From contig QFQP01000011.1 in the NCBI GenBank assembly GCA_003243425.1, forward strand, positions 186,001-250,000: 64,000 nt of DNA, written 5' to 3'. The position numbers and the translations under genes were made by a program. The notes under the pieces are model-generated. The model saw only the letters and a list, made by a program, of their open reading frames with translations, had not been told where the DNA came from and did no database searches. Position 1 is the first letter of the stretch. Each line of letters starts with the position of its first letter. Source of the DNA: Archangium gephyra (lineage in GTDB: Bacteria; Myxococcota; Myxococcia; Myxococcales; Myxococcaceae). Of the stretch, positions 20,982 through 29,263 are shown one piece after another.

Positions 20982-22796
20982 GTGCCTCTCCCGGTGAGGT
21001 CGCGTGACGCCAGCGTGGTGGTGCAGCTGCTCATCGTGGCGGTGACGGTGACGCTCGCCAGCGTCGCGCTCGAGCTCCTCTACCGCACCGCCGAACTTCC
21101 GCTCGGTACCTGGCTCGTGGAACACCCGGTGCCGGCGCTGATCAACGCGGCGATGTTCATGGTGATCAGCTGCGTCATCGTGGCCATCGTCGGCCGGGCG
21201 CTGACCGCCACGCTGATCTCCCTGGCGCTGATGCTGGTGCTGGGCCTCGCGCACGCCTCGACGCTCAAGAACCTCGGCCGGCCGCTCTTCCCGTGGGACC
21301 TGATGCTCTTCCGCGAGGCGTGGGCGGTGTTGCCCTTCGTCACCGAGCGCTACGGCGTGGCGCCGCTCGTCATCGCGGCGGTGGCGTTGGTCGTCGGCCT
21401 CGGCGTTTCGTTGCGCGTGGGCCCGCGCGCACTGGGGTGGCGGCCGCGCGCGGCGTTGCTGCTGCTGCCGGTGCTGCTGAGCTTCGCGTTGTTGCCGCGC
21501 CCGAGCGCGCCGTTGAAGACGCTCGGCGTACGCCACCGCCACTGGGAGCAGCCGGAGAACTACCGAGAGAACGGCCTGCTGCTGACCTTCGTGATGAACC
21601 TGCCGGCAGCCAACGTGCAGAAGCCCGCAGAATACGAGCGCGCGCGCGTGCAGACGGCCATCAACAGCCAGCGCACGGTGCACGAGACGTTCGAGCTCAA
21701 GCCCGACGTCATCGTGGTGATGAGTGAGTCGCTGTTCGACCCCACGCGCCTGCCGGGCCTCACCTTCGAGCAGGACCCGTTGCCCACCGTGCATCGGCTG
21801 CAGCGTGAGGCCGCGTCGGGCTCGCTCTACCCGCCCACGTTCGGCGGCGGCACGGCGAACACCGAGTTCGAGTTTCTCACCGGGCACTCGATGCGTTTTC
21901 TGCCGCCGGGCTCGGTACCGTATCAGCAGTACCTGCGGCGCAAGCAGCGCTCGATGGCGAGCATCTTCGCGGCCAATGGGTACCGCACCGAAGCGGCGCA
22001 CATCTACCATCGGTGGTTCTGGGAGCGGGACGCGGTGTACCAGCACCTCGGCTTCCAGCGCTTCACCACCATGGAGCAGGTCGACCTCGGTGAGCAGAAG
22101 TTGTTCTACCCACCCGACGCGCTGCTCACGAAGGAGATCATGCGCGCGCTGACGGCAGATCACTCACCGCTCTTCATGTTCGGGATCAGCGTGGAGGCGC
22201 ACGGGCCGTACGAGCCCAACCGCTACGAAGACGCCGCCGTTCATTTCAGCGGCCCGCTCGACGACGACGCCCGCGCCGAGCTGTCGACCTACGTCGAGGC
22301 GATCAGTCACGCTGATCACGAGCTGGCGCTGCTCATCGAGTTCCTCGAGAAGCGCAGCCGCCCCGCGGTGCTGGTGTTCTTCGGTGATCACCTGCCCAGT
22401 CTTCCGCTGACGCTCCGGCAGACCGGCGTCGTGGAGTCGATCGATCGGATCAACGGTCTCGAGCCGCGGCAGCGGGCCTTCCTCTACGAAGTGCCGCTGC
22501 TGGTGTGGAGCAACGTGAAGCCCGGCCAGCGCAGCCTCGGCGCCATGAGCTCCACCTTCCTCGGGCCGCTCATCCTCGAAGAGACGGGCACGCCGGGAAC
22601 TCCGTACATGGACTTCCTCGACGCCGTGCGTCGTCGCCTGCCGGTGGTCTCGCCGCACCTGATCAGCGACGCCGACGGCGTGTGGCACGAAGCGCCGCCC
22701 ACCGAGCTGCGCGCGCTCGCTGACGACTGGTGGACGCTCGAGTACGACGCGTTGTTCGGTGACGATTTCGTCTCTGAAGCGCCCAGCGAAGGTTGA
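20982..22796 (+). CDS. LTA synthase-family membrane sulfatase-fold enzyme
   Basis: 604 aa. About five N-terminal TM segments (residues about 10-175) anchor a periplasmic alkaline-phosphatase-fold domain. Metal site residues are visible: Glu249 (MSES), nucleophile Thr291 (GGGTANTEFEFL) and FGDH at 467-470. The motif GGxTxNTEFEFL is that of LtaS-type phosphoglycerol transferases and related enzymes such as the OpgB group. A Gram-negative host has no lipoteichoic acid, so the natural acceptor may be an envelope glycan or lipid. GTG start at 20982; the preceding methyltransferase-like gene is probably co-transcribed. Confidence 0.87.
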   Translation: MPLPVRSRDASVVVQLLIVAVTVTLASVALELLYRTAELPLGTWLVEHPVPALINAAMFMVISCVIVAIVGRALTATLISLALMLVLGLAHASTLKNLGRPLFPWDLMLFREAWAVLPFVTERYGVAPLVIAAVALVVGLGVSLRVGPRALGWRPRAALLLLPVLLSFALLPRPSAPLKTLGVRHRHWEQPENYRENGLLLTFVMNLPAANVQKPAEYERARVQTAINSQRTVHETFELKPDVIVVMSESLFDPTRLPGLTFEQDPLPTVHRLQREAASGSLYPPTFGGGTANTEFEFLTGHSMRFLPPGSVPYQQYLRRKQRSMASIFAANGYRTEAAHIYHRWFWERDAVYQHLGFQRFTTMEQVDLGEQKLFYPPDALLTKEIMRALTADHSPLFMFGISVEAHGPYEPNRYEDAAVHFSGPLDDDARAELSTYVEAISHADHELALLIEFLEKRSRPAVLVFFGDHLPSLPLTLRQTGVVESIDRINGLEPRQRAFLYEVPLLVWSNVKPGQRSLGAMSSTFLGPLILEETGTPGTPYMDFLDAVRRRLPVVSPHLISDADGVWHEAPPTELRALADDWWTLEYDALFGDDFVSEAPSEG

Positions 22797-22886
22797 TCAG
22801 TCACAGCCGTGCAAAAAGCCGCAACTTCTGGCGAAGTTGACGATCAAACGATTCACAGGGCCGTGTAGCGTCCCCCCACCGTTTTG

Positions 22887-25049
22887 ATGCGTCCGGCAGC
22901 CTTCGCCCTCACCGCTTTTTTCGTCGCCGGGCTGGCCCGCGCAGCGATTTACGAAAACACCGTCACCGTCGACGACGAGGAGGATCTGTTCGACCTCCAG
23001 CAGCGCGGAGACATCTCCGACGCGACGGCCGACACGCTGCTCGAGCTGATCCGCGAAGGGGTAGACCTCAACTCGGCAGATCGTGACGCGCTCTACGACC
23101 TGCCCGGCCTCAGCTACGCCGACGTCGACGCGATCATCGAGTACCGCACCGCCAAGGGTCGCATCGAAGACCCCACCGAGCTGGTGTCAGCCGGGGCCAT
23201 CACTGCCGAGCAGCTGCTGCAGATGGCGCCGTTCATCCGCATCGACGAGGCGCGGCCGGTGCTCCCGGTGTCGGGCAAGCTGCACGCGCAGGGCCGCTTC
23301 AGCAACGGCGACAACGTGCCGCCGCCGGCGCTGCTCTCGGCGCGCTTGAAGGGGCCACAGAACCTCTCGGCCGGCTTCATGATGTTCACCACGCGCCGCC
23401 GCACCAGTCGGCCCGCGTTCGACGACCTGAACCAGTCGCTGGGCATCACCGATTTCCGCTACGCGCCGCAGCTGCCGCGCATCTTCGCGATGTGGGCGCC
23501 GGGCAAGGCCAAGCTGGTCGTCGGCACGTACACCATCGGCTTCGGCGAGCGCCTGACGCTCGACACCACGCGCCGCATCACGCCCAAGGGCATCTACCTC
23601 ACCGACGACTTCCGCCGGCCCAACGACCTGGCGAGCACGTGCCGCATCACCAACGCCGACGGCCAGACCGACCCGACCTCGGCGTGTGATCAGAGCACCG
23701 GCATGAACCGCTACATCACGCCCGACTACGCGTGGCGCGAGGTGTTCCGCGGTGTCGCCGGGCAGATCGAAGACCTCAAGGTGGGCGACGAGGGTTCGCT
23801 CTCGCTCTACGGCTTCGCCTCGTACCAGCAGCGGTCGATCTACCAGTACGAGCTGTTCGACAAGAGCGTGTGCGACGACCCGCGCGAAGACAACAACGCG
23901 GCCTGCAAGGCGCCGGCGGTCTACATCAACGGCGGGCCGGGCACGCTCAAGTACTCCACGCTCAACAACGTGTTCGACGAGATCGCCGGCGGCGGTCACG
24001 TCACCTACAAGCCGATTCAGCGGCTCACGTTCGGCGTGACCGGCTGGGGCGCGCTGCCGATCTTCCAGCAGCAGCCCATGCAGCTCGATTTTCAGGAATG
24101 GAGCCGCTACCCGACCGGCGGCGCGTTCGGGGCCATCGGCGCCGACGCCCACCTCGCGGTGCGTGCGTTCAATTTCTACTTCGAGGGCACGCGCACCTTC
24201 GATCGCCGCCCTGATTCTCCCGGCGGTGGCTTCGGGCTCGAGCAGCGGTCGACCTACAGCCCCAAGGGCCACGAGATCGAGCTCTCACTGCGCCTCTACG
24301 ACCCGTACTTCGGCACGCCCTTCGCGCGCCCCATCAGCTCGCCCGACGAGATCGACGGCCTGCGTTCGCGCAACGAGGCCGGCGCGCGCATTCGCTGGTT
24401 GGGTCGCCTGAACAAAGACTGGGAAGCGCGCGTGCGCGCCGACTTCTGGGTCAACCCGTGGTCGCTCGACGGGGTGATGCCTGCGGGCGTCACCAACCTG
24501 TACGCGCTCGCGCGCCTCGACTTCACCGGCTGGCGCTTCTTTCAGCCCGCGGTGTGGGTCGACGTTCGCAACCGCAACCTCACCAGCAACGAGCGCGGCC
24601 TGTGTTCGTCGGGCACCAACGTCTACACGGAAGGTGACCCGTTCATCTGCGGCGGTGACCTGTACCGCGCGGCCATTCGCATGGACATCACGCCCTTCGG
24701 CCGCAAGTTGCAGGGCATGGTGCAGGGCTATTTCACCTGGCGCGACGACTTCCGTTACAAAGATCAGTTCCGCAACGACCTGCAGATCTGGGCCGAGCTG
24801 CGCAGCCAACCGGTCGACTTCCTCCAGCTCCGGGTGCGCACCCGCTACCTGAATCAAGACCTGCTCGACCGGGCATACCTCGAAGAGAGCGTATGGACGT
24901 ACTTCGAAGCAGCGTGGATCATCGGGCGCGGCATTCGCGTGGCCGGCCGCTACGACCTGTACGTGTGGCTCGATCAACGAGACTCCACGCTCAATCGTTT
25001 CCCGAGCCCGGAGCACCGGTTCCAGCTCGATCTGCGCTACCAGTTCTAA
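22887..25049 (+). CDS. Predicted outer-membrane barrel with ComEA-like helix-hairpin-helix region
   Basis: 720 aa from the ATG at 22887. Signal peptide at 1-19 (LARA). Residues about 58-120 hold two helix-hairpin-helix units (VDLNSADRDALYDLPG, then ADVDAIIEYR), a DNA-binding module known from ComEA and type II secretion GspK. The rest is rich in alternating aromatic and polar residues with short turns, ending in aromatic Phe (FQLDLRYQF) as outer-membrane beta-barrel proteins do. The protein may therefore bind DNA at the cell surface. It heads a four-gene run with two nucleases and a lamin-tail-like protein. The last codons are duplicated just after the stop (25049-25073). Confidence 0.83.
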   Translation: MRPAAFALTAFFVAGLARAAIYENTVTVDDEEDLFDLQQRGDISDATADTLLELIREGVDLNSADRDALYDLPGLSYADVDAIIEYRTAKGRIEDPTELVSAGAITAEQLLQMAPFIRIDEARPVLPVSGKLHAQGRFSNGDNVPPPALLSARLKGPQNLSAGFMMFTTRRRTSRPAFDDLNQSLGITDFRYAPQLPRIFAMWAPGKAKLVVGTYTIGFGERLTLDTTRRITPKGIYLTDDFRRPNDLASTCRITNADGQTDPTSACDQSTGMNRYITPDYAWREVFRGVAGQIEDLKVGDEGSLSLYGFASYQQRSIYQYELFDKSVCDDPREDNNAACKAPAVYINGGPGTLKYSTLNNVFDEIAGGGHVTYKPIQRLTFGVTGWGALPIFQQQPMQLDFQEWSRYPTGGAFGAIGADAHLAVRAFNFYFEGTRTFDRRPDSPGGGFGLEQRSTYSPKGHEIELSLRLYDPYFGTPFARPISSPDEIDGLRSRNEAGARIRWLGRLNKDWEARVRADFWVNPWSLDGVMPAGVTNLYALARLDFTGWRFFQPAVWVDVRNRNLTSNERGLCSSGTNVYTEGDPFICGGDLYRAAIRMDITPFGRKLQGMVQGYFTWRDDFRYKDQFRNDLQIWAELRSQPVDFLQLRVRTRYLNQDLLDRAYLEESVWTYFEAAWIIGRGIRVAGRYDLYVWLDQRDSTLNRFPSPEHRFQLDLRYQF

Positions 25050-25073
25050 GCTCGATCTGCGCTACCAGTTCTA
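25024..25073 (+). repeat. 25-bp perfect tandem duplication at a gene end
   Basis: AGCTCGATCTGCGCTACCAG plus TTCTA is present twice without gap, at 25024-25048 and 25049-25073. The first copy encodes the final codons of the barrel gene, the second lies downstream of its stop and 15 bases before the ATG of the nuclease gene. It is a recent in-place duplication. Confidence 0.97.
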
Positions 25074-25087
25074 AGAGAGACACCCCG

Positions 25088-26206
25088 ATGATCTTCAGCC
25101 GCTCACTCCTCGCTCTCAGCCTCGCCGCGCTGGCCGGCTGCGGCACCACGCGCGAGACGCGCCGCTTCACGCGCGACGAGACCTCGGCGCTGCTCAAGAA
25201 GCTGGAGGTCGTCTCTCTCGACCTCGGTGAGTTCCCGTTCGAGGGGCCGTCGGCGGTGCTCGATGGTGACACCATTCGCGTCAAGGGCCTCAACGCGTCG
25301 ATGCGTCTGCTGGGCATCGACACCGAAGAGACGTTCAAGAAACAGAAGGAACGTGACGCGTTCGACGCCGGCTGGGAGGAGTACAAGAAGAACATGCGCG
25401 GCAAGTCGTCGCGCCCGGTGAAGATGGCCACCCCCGCGGGTGAAGACGCCAAGGTGTTCGCCAAGCACTTCTTCGAGGGCGTCGAGACGCTGCGCCTCGA
25501 GCGCGATCACCCGGGCGAAATCCGCGACTTCTACGGCCGCTACCTCGCGTACGTGTTCGTGAAGAAGAACGGCGAGTGGGTGAACTACAACATCGAGTGC
25601 GTGCGCGCGGGCCACAGCCCGTACTTCGTGAAGTACGGCCGCAGCCGCCGCTTTCACCGCGAGTTCATCGAAGCCCAGAAGGAAGCCCAGGCCGCCAAGC
25701 GCGGCATCTGGAACGAAAAGGGCATGCACTACGACGACTACGAAGAGCGCCTGCGCTGGTGGGCCGAACGTGAGGTCGCCATCACCCGCTTCGAGCGTGA
25801 AGCCGAAGCCGCGCCCGAGTCACACATCGCGCTGACCCGCTGGGACGCCATGCTCAAGCTCGAGCAGCGCCTCGGTCAGGAAGTCACCGTGCTGGGCGCC
25901 GTCGCCGACGTGGTGCAGCGCGAAAACGGGCCCGCGGTGGTGAAGCTGGCGCGCTCGCGCACCTCGAACTTCGACATCGTGTTCTGGGACCGCGACGTGC
26001 TCCTCAACACCGGGCTGCAGTTCAAGCGCGGCGAGTACGTGCAGGTGCGCGGCGTGGTGAACAAGTACCGCAGCGCCCGCGGAACCGACTCTTTGCAGAT
26101 GCAGGTAACCTTGCCCGGGCAGGTGCTCGCTCCCAGCGAGCAGCTCGAGCAGATGTTGTCGACCGACTCCAAGGCCGGGGGCGTCGACAGGGACGACGGT
26201 GAATAA
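25088..26206 (+). CDS. Lipoprotein thermonuclease-like (SNase) protein with C-terminal extension
   Basis: 372 aa from the ATG at 25088 (GAGAGACACC before it). Lipoprotein signal with lipobox LAGC (Cys18). An SNase-like fold follows at about residues 55-210: VLDGDTIRVKG, then MRLLGIDTEET (the R35/D40/T41/E43 positions of the nuclease family) and FYGRYLAYVFVKKNGEWVN with the R87-like Arg. A large insert with KKQKERDAFDAGWEEYKKN sits between the first and second parts. From about 250 there is an OB-like domain (VTVLGAVADVVQRENGPAV). It probably cuts nucleic acid at the cell surface. It directly precedes the lamin-tail gene (stop and ATG adjacent). Confidence 0.83.
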   Translation: MIFSRSLLALSLAALAGCGTTRETRRFTRDETSALLKKLEVVSLDLGEFPFEGPSAVLDGDTIRVKGLNASMRLLGIDTEETFKKQKERDAFDAGWEEYKKNMRGKSSRPVKMATPAGEDAKVFAKHFFEGVETLRLERDHPGEIRDFYGRYLAYVFVKKNGEWVNYNIECVRAGHSPYFVKYGRSRRFHREFIEAQKEAQAAKRGIWNEKGMHYDDYEERLRWWAEREVAITRFEREAEAAPESHIALTRWDAMLKLEQRLGQEVTVLGAVADVVQRENGPAVVKLARSRTSNFDIVFWDRDVLLNTGLQFKRGEYVQVRGVVNKYRSARGTDSLQMQVTLPGQVLAPSEQLEQMLSTDSKAGGVDRDDGE

Positions 26207-28519
26207 ATGAAGCGCGCTCTCTTGGTCTGTGCTGCCGCGGCGGCATTCTCTGCATGTGCACCGGATGAATCGACCAGCGCCTGTTCGTCGCTGAACGCCG
26301 GTGACCTGGTCATCACCGAGGTGATGCTCGACCCCGAAGGCACCGACACCGGCAACGAGTGGTTCGAGGTCTTCAATACGCTCGGCACGCCCGTCGACCT
26401 CAAGGGCCTCACGCTCTTCCTCACCGCCACCGACGGCACGGGCGCCAAGTCGCACGTGGTGCGCGCGGGCTCGGCGCCGGGGCGCGGCTACTTCACCTTC
26501 GGCGACGTACGCAGCGGGCCCAACCCGGCGTGGATTGGCTACAGCTACAACAACGCCCTGGGCTCGTTCTCGAACTCCAGCGGCGTCATCGGGCTGCGCT
26601 GCGGCCAGAAGGAAATCGCCAGGTTCACGTGGACCGTGGCTGGCAAGGCGGGCCGTTCGCGGCAGCTCGACGGCACGCAGGAGCCGTCGGCCGACCGCGC
26701 GAGCATCGAGGCGAGCTTCTGTGACGCGCCCACCGGCGGCATTCCGTACAACGGCGGCAACCTCGGTTCGCCCGGCGCCGCGAACGCGGTGTGCACCGCG
26801 ACCGTGAACCCCGGCGGTGGCACCTGCCTCGAAGGCGGCGTGGCGCGCCCCATCATTTCGCCGGCGGCGGGTGACCTCGTCATCAGCGAAGTGCACGGCA
26901 AGCCCGCGGCGACCTCGGCGACCAACGGTGAATGGGTCGAGCTCAACGCGCGCAACAGCTTCGACTTGAACGACCTCGTGCTGGTCACCACCAGCGGCGC
27001 CTCGAAGGTCATCACCTCGGCCGACTGTCTGGCGGTCAACGCCGGCGACTACGTGCTCCTGGCGCGCAACGGCGACGCGGCGGCCAACGGCAACCTTCCC
27101 ACGCCGATCTTCGTCTACGGCACGCTCGCCATCTCCGACACCGGCGCGCAGTCGCTCACGCTGTCGCTGGCCGACGCGGGCGTCATCGACGTGGCCAACT
27201 TCAACGCGCCCATCTCGGGGCGCTCGTGGCAGCTCGACCCCACGAAGCTCGACGCCACCAGCAACGACAGCGCGACCAGCTTCTGCCGCGCGCAGACGCA
27301 GTGGGTCGCGGGCAGCGGTGACTACGGCACCCCCGGCGCGGTGAACGAAGCGTGCCCGGCCGACGCCGGCGTGCCCGACCCCAACGTGTGCTTCGACGAC
27401 GCCACGCAGACCGAGCGCGCGCTGCGCACGCCCAACGACGGCGACCTCGTCATCACCGAATGGCACACCAACCCCAGGGCCGTCAGCGACACCGTGGGCG
27501 AGTTCATCGAGGTGCTCGCGAAGGCCGACGTCGACCTCAACGGCACCACGCTCTTCATTCGCAGCACCAGCAGCAGCACCACCGGCCGCGTGGCCATCAA
27601 CTCGACCAGCTGCATTCCGGCCACCAGCGGCCAGTACTTCCTGTTCGCGCGCAATGAAGACAGCACACAGAACGGCGGGCTGCCGCCGGTGTTCGCGACC
27701 TTCACCACGTCGTTGACCGCCAACAGCGTGTTCGCGCTGCTGCGCTCCGACGGCGGCGTCTACGACGAGGTCGCGGCGCTCACCGAGGTCGACGGCAAGT
27801 CGACGCAGGTCGCTCCGGGCTTCGAGAACGCGGCCGACAACGACCTGACGCAGAACCGCTGCGAGTCGCCGCAGCAGTGGGTCGCGGCTGCGGGTGACTT
27901 CGGCAGCCCCGGCGCCGCGAACCCGGCGTGCGCGGTGCCGGCCGACCCCAACCAGTGCCTCGACGAGGGCACCCAGGCCATGCGCCCGATTCAGCCGCCC
28001 GCCGACGGCGCGTTCGTCATCACCGAGTGGATGACCGGCCCCTCCTCGCCGCCCGGCGCGCAGGGCGAGTACTTCGAAGCGCTGGCCAGGACGCCGTTCG
28101 ACCTCAACGGGCTCAAGTTCCGCATCAATACGGGTACGCCGGTGTCGATCGTCACCGGCAACACGTGCAAGCCCGTCGCAGCCGACAGCTACGTGCTCTT
28201 CGGCCGCAACGCCGACCCGCTCGTCAACGGCAACCTGCCGACGCTCACCGCGACGTTCTCGACGGCGCTCACCGGCACCAGCGTCATCTCGCTGCTGAAC
28301 GCCGACGGCGGCGTGCACGACAGCGTCACCGCCGACGGCGAGACGAGCGGCGCGTCGCGTCAGGTGCGCCCCGACGCGTTGACGGTGACCGATAACGACA
28401 TCGCCACCAATCGCTGCGCGACGCCGACCGGCAACCTGTACGGCGCCACCACCGACGACGGCGGTGTGAGCCACACCAACCGCGGCACGCCGGGCCGCGT
28501 GAACGTCGCCTGCCCGTGA
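26207..28519 (+). CDS. Lipoprotein with four lamin-tail-like domains
   Basis: 770 aa. Lipoprotein signal with FSAC (Cys17). Four homologous domains of about 170-180 residues each follow, opening with GDLVITEVMLDPEG, GDLVISEVHGKPAA, GDLVITEWHTNPRA and GAFVITEWMTGPSS. Each has the (N/G)EWxE/GEF(I/F)E turn, the DLNGLxL strand, and ends with a SxQxxP segment, a C-containing W(V)A strand and a GxPGAxN closing motif. This is the lamin-tail pattern (Ig-like), known in bacterial surface and nuclease-associated proteins. It has nuclease genes on both sides, and its ATG abuts the stop of the upstream nuclease. Confidence 0.88.
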   Translation: MKRALLVCAAAAAFSACAPDESTSACSSLNAGDLVITEVMLDPEGTDTGNEWFEVFNTLGTPVDLKGLTLFLTATDGTGAKSHVVRAGSAPGRGYFTFGDVRSGPNPAWIGYSYNNALGSFSNSSGVIGLRCGQKEIARFTWTVAGKAGRSRQLDGTQEPSADRASIEASFCDAPTGGIPYNGGNLGSPGAANAVCTATVNPGGGTCLEGGVARPIISPAAGDLVISEVHGKPAATSATNGEWVELNARNSFDLNDLVLVTTSGASKVITSADCLAVNAGDYVLLARNGDAAANGNLPTPIFVYGTLAISDTGAQSLTLSLADAGVIDVANFNAPISGRSWQLDPTKLDATSNDSATSFCRAQTQWVAGSGDYGTPGAVNEACPADAGVPDPNVCFDDATQTERALRTPNDGDLVITEWHTNPRAVSDTVGEFIEVLAKADVDLNGTTLFIRSTSSSTTGRVAINSTSCIPATSGQYFLFARNEDSTQNGGLPPVFATFTTSLTANSVFALLRSDGGVYDEVAALTEVDGKSTQVAPGFENAADNDLTQNRCESPQQWVAAAGDFGSPGAANPACAVPADPNQCLDEGTQAMRPIQPPADGAFVITEWMTGPSSPPGAQGEYFEALARTPFDLNGLKFRINTGTPVSIVTGNTCKPVAADSYVLFGRNADPLVNGNLPTLTATFSTALTGTSVISLLNADGGVHDSVTADGETSGASRQVRPDALTVTDNDIATNRCATPTGNLYGATTDDGGVSHTNRGTPGRVNVACP

Positions 28520-28992
28520 TTCGCGCGCTCTTCGCGGCGGCGGTGGTGCTCTCGGGGTGTGCGCCCGAGAGCAAGTGCGGCCCTTCGAGCGGCACCGTGA
28601 ACTACGTCGTCGACGGCGACACGGTGGAGCTCGAGGACGGCACCAAACTGCGCCTGCTGCTCGCCGACACGCCCGAGACCACGCAGGGAAAGAACGACTG
28701 CTACGGGCAGGAAGCCAAGGACTTCACCATCGAGCAGCTGTCGGGGAAGAAGGTCTCGCTCACCTACGACGAGGCCGGCTGCCAGGACCGCTTCGGCCGC
28801 ACGCTGGCGTACGTGAAGGTGGGCAACGTCGACGTGAATGCCGAGCTGGTGAAGCGCGGCTACGCGTGCTTCCTGTACCTGCCGCCGAGCGGTGGCTCAC
28901 GGCAGGAGGAGTTCGAGACCTACGAAGCGGAAGCGCGCACCAATCGCACCGGCATGTGGGGCGCGTGCAGCTCGATTCCCTGCAGTCAGTAG
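28516..28992 (+). CDS. Lipoprotein thermonuclease (SNase family)
   Basis: 158 aa, GTG start overlapping the previous stop (GTGA). The lipobox is LSGC (Cys15). The SNase core is compact: YVVDGDTVEL (31-39), RLLLADTPET (Arg46, Asp51, Thr52, Glu54), and DRFGRTLAYV (Arg95), matching the R35, D40, T41, E43 and R87 positions of staphylococcal nuclease. All catalytic positions are therefore present, so activity on DNA or RNA is likely. It is the shortest of the two nucleases here and closes the four-gene block. The last bases overlap a small convergent gene by 7. Confidence 0.93.
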   Translation: MIRALFAAAVVLSGCAPESKCGPSSGTVNYVVDGDTVELEDGTKLRLLLADTPETTQGKNDCYGQEAKDFTIEQLSGKKVSLTYDEAGCQDRFGRTLAYVKVGNVDVNAELVKRGYACFLYLPPSGGSRQEEFETYEAEARTNRTGMWGACSSIPCSQ

Positions 28993-29147
28993 GGTGACTT
29001 GGTCGACAGCGCGATGGCGAGCTGGCGGGCCTGGGCCTCGGTCGCGCAGCGGTACTCCTGCAACTTTCCGCCGGACCGCTCGAGGCGAACGACCCAAACG
29101 CCGTTCTCCTGACTGACCACCGGTCGTGTCTGCTGCTGCTCAACCAT
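28986..29147 (-). CDS. Small hypothetical protein (53 aa)
   Basis: 53 aa from the ATG at 29147. It has no signal or TM segment. The sequence NGVWVVRLERSGGKLQEYRC followed by ATEAQARQLAIAL suggests a short beta-hairpin and a helix, as in small SPOR- or DUF-like domains, but I do not recognise a family. It lies between the nuclease block and the helicase, on the minus strand, and its end overlaps the nuclease gene by 7 bases. Coding potential is supported by the typical codon pattern, but the gene could be spurious. Confidence 0.5.
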   Translation of the reverse strand: MVEQQQTRPVVSQENGVWVVRLERSGGKLQEYRCATEAQARQLAIALSTKSPY

Positions 29148-29263
29148 GCGACCGAGGCACAAAGCACCCGCCGTGCCGCTCTCCAACCCTGCGAATTGAG
29201 CGGAATGAACGCGGGTGGTCGCTCGCGAACATTTCGTCCCTGAAATGCAGCCCCGCAAAACCG

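Noticed and set aside
22822..22839. Hairpin CAACTTC-TGGC-GAAGTTG downstream of the LTA-synthase-like gene as a terminator
   Set aside because: The stem is short and no T run follows, so it is not a convincing intrinsic terminator.
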